Shown here piece after piece: positions 12,692-16,986 of a stretch of DNA of 16,986 bases (position 1 is its first letter; the number at the start of each line of letters is the position of its first letter). Under the pieces are notes generated by a model. That model was given only the letters and a program-made list of their open reading frames with translations, made no database searches and was not told where the DNA came from. Made by a program: the position numbers and the translations under genes. The stretch is taken from assembly GCA_913041905.1 (NCBI GenBank), contig CAJWJQ010000024.1, forward strand, positions 1-16,986, written 5' to 3'. This DNA comes from GCA-2718845 sp913041905. Its GTDB lineage: Bacteria > Pseudomonadota > Gammaproteobacteria > GCA-002705445 > GCA-002716945.

Positions 12692-14424
12692 TGTCTGAAA
12701 AGAAATCACTTGAAGAATATATATTTGAAATTAGAAATACGCTTAAAAGTGGAAATCTTAATCAAAGTTTAATAGAAATACAAAATGCTTTAAAAGATTA
12801 TCCTAGCAACCCTAAACTTCATATTAATGCGGGAAATATTCTAAAATTAAAAGGGAAAATAAAACAAGCAGAAGAATGTTACCTTCAAGCATTGTCAATT
12901 TATAAATCTAAAGAAGTTCTTAATAATTTATCGGTAATTGAAATTGAAAAAGAAAACTATCTGCAAGCAATAGCATACGCCAAAGAAGCAATTGATATAG
13001 ATAAAGCATATATAGATGCAAATTATAATATTGCCTTAGCATTTGAAGGTGTTAAGGATTATGAGCAATGCGTTATTTATATAAACAATACTCTAAGATT
13101 GGATGAGAGTAACTCAAAGGCTTTGGTTTTATTATTTAGAGTCCTGAAAGATACTTGTGAATGGGAAAATATTGATCAAATATCAAAAAAATTAGATGCT
13201 ATGGTTGGCAATGGCATTGAACATCCATTTTTAAATGTTTCTAGATGTGACGATGAAAAAACTAATTTCCAAGTAGCAAGTTCATGGAAAAAAAATAATA
13301 TTCCTCTACATGCAAAAGATAATATGATTTACACTGATCAAAACAAAAGTGACAAAATAAAAGTAGGATATATTTGTGGTGAGTTTCGGAATCATCCTAC
13401 GTTTCATTTAATGAAAAATTTCTTCTCTAAACATGATTTAAAAAAATTTAGTATTTATTTATTTTCATATAACCACACACAGGAGTGTAAGGAAAAATTA
13501 ACAAAAGATATTACAGAATTTATTGATATAGATAATATAGATGACGATGAAATTATAAAAATTATTTTATCTTATCAATTAGATATTCTCATAGACCTAT
13601 CTATTCTAATCCCTAATAATAAACTTCATATCATGCAAAATAAATTAGCTAAAAAAACTATATCATATCTTGGATATCCAGGTACTTCTGGGTCTAATGA
13701 CTATGATTATATAATCACCGATAAAACCATTACGCCAGAACATCAACAACAATTCTATAAAGAAAAATTTTTATATATGCCAAGATATTATCAAATTAAT
13801 GATGGGGAGCAAAAGTTTAATAAATTAAAGGCTACAAAAGAGGAATGTGGTCTACCCAAAAATTCTATTGTGCTATCTTGTTTTAATCAACCTTACAAAA
13901 TTGAAAAAACGATGTTTGATTGTTGGCTTAAAATTTTAAAAGATTTACCAAAATCTGTGCTATGGCTTCTTAATGATAATCAAAAAAATAAAATAAACCT
14001 TTTAAAATATGCACAAGAAAATGGCATTGAACAGAAAAGGGTAATATTTGCAGAAAGAGTTTCTAGAGATGAACATATAAAAAGATTGGGTTTAGCTGAT
14101 ATTATGCTAGACACAAGGTTTTATAATGGACATACCACAACAACTGATGCTATTCAATGTGGAATACCAGTAGTAACTTTATGTGGCAAACACTTTGCTT
14201 CTAGAGTTACGATGAGCCTATTAAAAGCATTAGATTTAGAAGAGTTAATTGTAAAAGACATGGATGAATATAAAAATTCTGTTATTAAATTAGCTAAAGA
14301 TAAAAAATATAAATTAAAAATAAAGGATAAGCTTACAGATGGAAAATTAATTGATGACTTTTATAATATAAAAAAATTTGTTAAAGAATTTGAAGGTTTG
14401 TTAGAATATTCTATAGAGAATTAA
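12691..14424 (+). CDS. TPR-containing SPINDLY/O-GlcNAc transferase-like protein (GT41)
   Basis: A 577-residue protein with about four TPR helical repeats at residues 10-165 and a GT41-type (OGT/SPINDLY) catalytic region from about 222 to 570. Family motifs in order: GYICGEFRNHPTFHLM (H235, H239); SYLGYPGTSGSNDYDYIITD (about 325-344); FNQPYKIE with the likely nucleotide-sugar-binding K403; DTRFYNGHTTTTDA with H481; and a C-terminal FASRVTMSLLKAL. Such enzymes transfer GlcNAc, or other sugars, from nucleotide donors to protein Ser/Thr or Asn in the cytoplasm. The acceptor is unknown. Its ATG overlaps the stop of the formate dehydrogenase alpha gene (TAATG), indicating translational coupling. 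That is an unusual partner, since bacterial members more often sit with adhesin or flagellin genes. Its last 14 bases overlap the convergent folP. Confidence 0.82.
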   Translation: MSEKKSLEEYIFEIRNTLKSGNLNQSLIEIQNALKDYPSNPKLHINAGNILKLKGKIKQAEECYLQALSIYKSKEVLNNLSVIEIEKENYLQAIAYAKEAIDIDKAYIDANYNIALAFEGVKDYEQCVIYINNTLRLDESNSKALVLLFRVLKDTCEWENIDQISKKLDAMVGNGIEHPFLNVSRCDDEKTNFQVASSWKKNNIPLHAKDNMIYTDQNKSDKIKVGYICGEFRNHPTFHLMKNFFSKHDLKKFSIYLFSYNHTQECKEKLTKDITEFIDIDNIDDDEIIKIILSYQLDILIDLSILIPNNKLHIMQNKLAKKTISYLGYPGTSGSNDYDYIITDKTITPEHQQQFYKEKFLYMPRYYQINDGEQKFNKLKATKEECGLPKNSIVLSCFNQPYKIEKTMFDCWLKILKDLPKSVLWLLNDNQKNKINLLKYAQENGIEQKRVIFAERVSRDEHIKRLGLADIMLDTRFYNGHTTTTDAIQCGIPVVTLCGKHFASRVTMSLLKALDLEELIVKDMDEYKNSVIKLAKDKKYKLKIKDKLTDGKLIDDFYNIKKFVKEFEGLLEYSIEN

Positions 14425-15217
14425 TTGTTTTCCACGCAACATCAACAGCGTCTTGATTCGCATCTATATCATGGACTCTTAAAAATTCAATGTTTTTAAA
14501 CGTAGCATAAGCAGATATTGTTAAAGATATAATTTTTAAATCATCATCTTTTATATTTTTAAAAATTTTAGAAGAGAATCTTTTATTGCTTACACCTAAA
14601 CAAACACGTTCAAATTTTTCAACAAAATATTCTACATTTTTTAAAATCTCAATATTGTCAGTTCCAGATTTTCCAAAACTTATACCTGGGTCTATAATAA
14701 TATTTTCTTTTTTGATTCCTTTGGCAATTGCAATTTTAATAATTTCATCAAAATAATTAGAAATATCTTTAATTATATTATTGGATTTTATATTTTTCTG
14801 TTCAAGATATTCTTTTGGCATATGTGTTAAAATAATTTCTGCATTATATTTAGAAACTATATTAAACATATCTTGATCATAAGTTCCTGAAGAAACATCA
14901 TTAACTATAGACGCACCTTCTTTTAGTGTTTCCTCTGCAACCTTACTTGATCTTGTGTCTATGCTGATTTTAATATCTTGGTTTATTTTTTTGATTTCAC
15001 TTAGAATTGGTAACATTTTTTTCAATTGCATGTCAGTCGATATATCATGAAATCCTAATCTTGTTGATTCAGCGCCAATATCAATAATTTTGCAACCTTC
15101 TTTTATTATTTTTTTTATATGATTAATTGCATTGTTTTTATCTAAGTATTTTCCTCCGTCAGAAAAACTATCCTCTGTTAAATTTATAATACCTATAATT
15201 TTAGTTTTATCTTTCAT
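14411..15217 (-). CDS. folP: Dihydropteroate synthase (divergent)
   Basis: A 268-residue TIM-barrel enzyme that condenses p-aminobenzoate with 6-hydroxymethyl-dihydropterin diphosphate in folate synthesis. Motifs in order: IIGIINLTEDSFSDGG (7-22), IDIGAESTRLG (45-55), SIDTRSS, GASIVNDVSSG, ILTHMPK, IIDPGISFGKSGTDN, GVSNKRFSS and a terminal RVHDIDA. All main pterin-site elements are recognisable. The usual S-R-K loop reads S-N-K-R, and ESTRPG reads ESTRLG, so the protein is divergent. The start overlaps the end of the MBL-fold gene by 11 bases, making a two-gene operon. I see no ribosome site of note, and translation may depend on coupling. The 3' end overlaps the convergent glycosyltransferase gene by 14 bases. 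Composition is very AT-rich. Confidence 0.88.
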   Translation of the reverse strand: MKDKTKIIGIINLTEDSFSDGGKYLDKNNAINHIKKIIKEGCKIIDIGAESTRLGFHDISTDMQLKKMLPILSEIKKINQDIKISIDTRSSKVAEETLKEGASIVNDVSSGTYDQDMFNIVSKYNAEIILTHMPKEYLEQKNIKSNNIIKDISNYFDEIIKIAIAKGIKKENIIIDPGISFGKSGTDNIEILKNVEYFVEKFERVCLGVSNKRFSSKIFKNIKDDDLKIISLTISAYATFKNIEFLRVHDIDANQDAVDVAWKTINSL

Positions 15218-16142
15218 TTGTGTAGTCTGCTGAATATACTTTAATCTTATCTTTTACATCAATTGACATTAAATCGTATGCTATTTTTACAACATAATCT
15301 TTTTTAAGTCCTTTCTTTATTTTTTTAATAATTTGATCTTCAGAAACACCTCCTAATGCAAGCACATGAGTTAAAACCGTGTATCTTGGGTTAACTTCAT
15401 TTATAATTTTAATCATTTCATTCGGAGTAGTGTGATAATTCATTAATCCTTGCACTTTAGGAAATTTTTTAATTAACTTATCAGGAGCATCCGCTATCTC
15501 ATGTATTAAAAGGTCGCAATTTCTTGCGTGCTTTATAAGATTTTTTGAATAATTTGTGTCACCAGAAATTACAATAGATTGATCCTTGTAAATAATTTTA
15601 TAACCAAAGGCATGTTTTACTCCTCCGCCATGGTCAACTCTAAACGCTAAAACTTTTAAATGATTTTTTTTATATACAAGCCCTTCTTTAATTTCAAAAA
15701 TTTTTGTTTCCAATCCATCAAGTTTATGATTTTCTGGTGCAACAGTTCTGATGGCTATATCTTCTGCAAAAGCTTTTTTTATATTTTTAATAAATTTATT
15801 TGTTCCAGTAGGTCCAAAAATAGTTAAAGGATTTTTGCGTTGATAAATCCAACCTGTCATTAATAGGTCTGGTAATCCCAAAATATGGTCAGAATGCATG
15901 TGCGTAAGAAAAACTGTATCAACCTCTCCTATTCCAATATCCATCTGATTTAATCTAATTGACATCCCTCTGCCAACATCAAATAAAAGTTTTTCTTTAT
16001 TCGCTTCAATTAATATTGATTGACTAAATCTTTCAATGCTTGGCCTAGGTGTTCCAGAACCTAAAATCGTAACCTTTATTACTTCTGCATATGCATTAAA
16101 GGAAAAACAAAATAAAAAAGAAATTAAAAAGAGTCTCATCAT
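15207..16142 (-). CDS. Exported RNase Z-like metallo-beta-lactamase-fold hydrolase
   Basis: A 311-residue protein with a clear signal peptide (MMRLFLISFLFCFSFNAYA, cleavage after residue 19), then an MBL fold of the RNase Z/arylsulfatase class. Zinc ligands are H81-M-H83-S-D85-H86, H171 (VDHGGG), D195 (SGDTNY), H237 (YHTT) and H259 (LTHV), so a complete binuclear site is present. RNase Z itself is cytoplasmic and acts on tRNA 3' ends. The export signal argues against that role and for a periplasmic hydrolase of a small ester, sulfate or phosphodiester. The substrate cannot be read from the sequence. The ATG at 16142 is followed directly by a second ATG and neither has a clear ribosome site. 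It is the first gene of the operon with folP. Confidence 0.85.
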   Translation of the reverse strand: MMRLFLISFLFCFSFNAYAEVIKVTILGSGTPRPSIERFSQSILIEANKEKLLFDVGRGMSIRLNQMDIGIGEVDTVFLTHMHSDHILGLPDLLMTGWIYQRKNPLTIFGPTGTNKFIKNIKKAFAEDIAIRTVAPENHKLDGLETKIFEIKEGLVYKKNHLKVLAFRVDHGGGVKHAFGYKIIYKDQSIVISGDTNYSKNLIKHARNCDLLIHEIADAPDKLIKKFPKVQGLMNYHTTPNEMIKIINEVNPRYTVLTHVLALGGVSEDQIIKKIKKGLKKDYVVKIAYDLMSIDVKDKIKVYSADYTNER

Positions 16143-16152
16143 TTAAATATTG

Positions 16153-16167
16153 ATTGTATAATACAAT
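16153..16167. promoter_or_regulatory. Palindrome overlapping a -10 element between MBL-fold gene and fdhD
   Basis: ATTGTAT-A-ATACAAT is a perfect 7-1-7 palindrome in the 35-bp divergent gap. It contains TATAAT (16157-16162) on the plus strand. A start near 16169 would give fdhD a leader of about 9 bases, in line with its missing ribosome site. It could be an operator or simply an AT-rich divergent promoter. Confidence 0.4.
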
Positions 16168-16177
16168 TTAACAGATT

Positions 16178-16986
16178 ATGAAAACCAATAAAACTAAAAA
16201 ACCTGATTTGACAAAATCAAAAAGACCATCACCTAAAAATATTAAGGTGGTTGATGAATATAACAATAAAAGAGAGTTTCCAGTAACAGGAGAGCTACCA
16301 TTAACTGTATATGTGAATAAACAAGAAGTTGTAACCTTGATGACGCTAGGGCATTATCCTGAAGCGCTTGTTATAGGTTATTTACGAAACCAAGGGTTTA
16401 TATCATCGCTAAATGATTTAAAATCTGTGCACGTTGATTGGGAAACAAATTCTGCTGCAGCTAAAACTATTGATGACCAAATTAATTTAGAAAATAAATT
16501 AACACACAAAATAGTTACATCAGGATGTGGTCAAGGAACTTCTTTTGGGGGAGTATGGGATGATTTAAAATTAAAAAATATTAAATCAACTAAACTTAAA
16601 CAATCTACAATTTATAAAATATTAAAATTACTTCATGATAAAAATGAAATATATAGACTCTCAGGGGCTGTGCATGGTTGTGCATTATGTGATAGAGAAA
16701 AAATAATAGATTTTGTTGAAGACGTTGGTAGACATAATGCGGTAGATGCAATTGCAGGAAATATGTGGCTTGATGATATTAAAAGTACAGATAAAATATT
16801 TTATACAACAGGAAGACTGACGTCAGAGATGGTAATTAAAGTAGCGCAAATGGAGATACCATATTTAATTTCAAGATCTGGCATTACTGAAATGGGTTTG
16901 AATGTAGCACAAGAAACAGGTGTTACTTTAATGGGAAGAGCTAAAGGAAAACATTTCTTAGTTTATAATGGTTCTGAAAATATAGA
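16178..16986 (+). CDS. fdhD: Formate dehydrogenase accessory sulfurtransferase FdhD (partial at window end)
   Basis: The visible 269 residues match FdhD, which carries sulfur from a cysteine desulfurase to the molybdenum cofactor and is needed for active formate dehydrogenase. Family landmarks: VTGELPLTVYVN, TLMTLGHYPEALVIGYL, LSGAVHGCAL, EDVGRHNAVDAIAG (181-194), TTGRLTSEMVIKVA, and PYLISRSGIT. The usual active-site loop CxxC (E. coli C121/C124) here reads SGC117-G-Q-G120, keeping only the first cysteine. A new pair, C168-A-L-C171, appears after the conserved His in AVHGCALC. The gene serves the formate dehydrogenase operon at 7759-12691 but is separated from it by three genes. It is divergent from the MBL-fold gene, with no clear ribosome site. 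The end lies beyond the window. Confidence 0.9.
   Translation, partial: MKTNKTKKPDLTKSKRPSPKNIKVVDEYNNKREFPVTGELPLTVYVNKQEVVTLMTLGHYPEALVIGYLRNQGFISSLNDLKSVHVDWETNSAAAKTIDDQINLENKLTHKIVTSGCGQGTSFGGVWDDLKLKNIKSTKLKQSTIYKILKLLHDKNEIYRLSGAVHGCALCDREKIIDFVEDVGRHNAVDAIAGNMWLDDIKSTDKIFYTTGRLTSEMVIKVAQMEIPYLISRSGITEMGLNVAQETGVTLMGRAKGKHFLVYNGSENI

Overview
The window is AT-rich DNA from a bacterium, most likely a proteobacterium and probably a gammaproteobacterium. That placement is inferred from the gene families present (FadL porin, XylA-type reductase, Fds-type formate dehydrogenase, FdhD, SCO, P4-type integrase). No rRNA, tRNA or other taxonomic marker is present. By eye the monooxygenase block is less AT-rich than the folP/MBL/glycosyltransferase block to its right.

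Left half (1-7209) is an oxygenase neighbourhood. Two close AlkB/XylM-family membrane diiron monooxygenase paralogues (about 88% identical by hand count) are transcribed divergently from a 419-bp intergenic region that carries four evenly spaced FNR/Anr-like boxes. Leftward from this region, each mostly with its own terminator, lie a small Fer4_19-type ferredoxin, a cysteine-rich GST-like protein, a XylA-like [2Fe-2S]/FAD/NAD reductase, an unidentified 90-residue two-helix membrane protein and a FadL/TodX outer-membrane porin cut by the window edge. This reads as a complete uptake and oxidation kit: porin for a hydrophobic substrate, membrane oxygenase(s), and electron supply from NAD(P)H. The natural substrate cannot be read from the sequence. 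Rightward, the second monooxygenase is followed by its own terminator and a SCO1/SenC copper chaperone.

Middle (7206-14424): a pterin-4a-carbinolamine dehydratase on the minus strand is followed by repeated integrase arm-type sites and the first ~160 codons of a P4-family tyrosine integrase, which run in frame into a fused NuoE-NuoF-like formate dehydrogenase beta subunit. Beta (FdsB-like), alpha (FdsA-like molybdenum/tungsten subunit) and a TPR/SPINDLY-type (GT41) glycosyltransferase overlap by a few bases and look like one translationally coupled operon.

Right (14411-16986): a minus-strand pair, a signal-peptide-bearing RNase Z-like metallo-beta-lactamase-fold hydrolase followed by dihydropteroate synthase (folP), overlaps the glycosyltransferase end to end. 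Divergent from this pair is fdhD, the sulfurtransferase needed to activate formate dehydrogenase, cut by the window end. Taken together the window pairs hydrophobic-substrate hydroxylation with NAD-linked formate oxidation. Formate oxidation could supply NADH to the oxygenase reductase, but that link is inference.

Most notable observations: (1) both monooxygenases replace one of the nine conserved diiron-ligand histidines by Gln; (2) a 304-bp perfectly identical inverted tract inside the paralogues indicates recent gene conversion and could allow inversion of the shared control region; (3) the FNR-like box array; (4) the integrase-formate dehydrogenase fusion; (5) FdhD with its cysteine pair in a different place.
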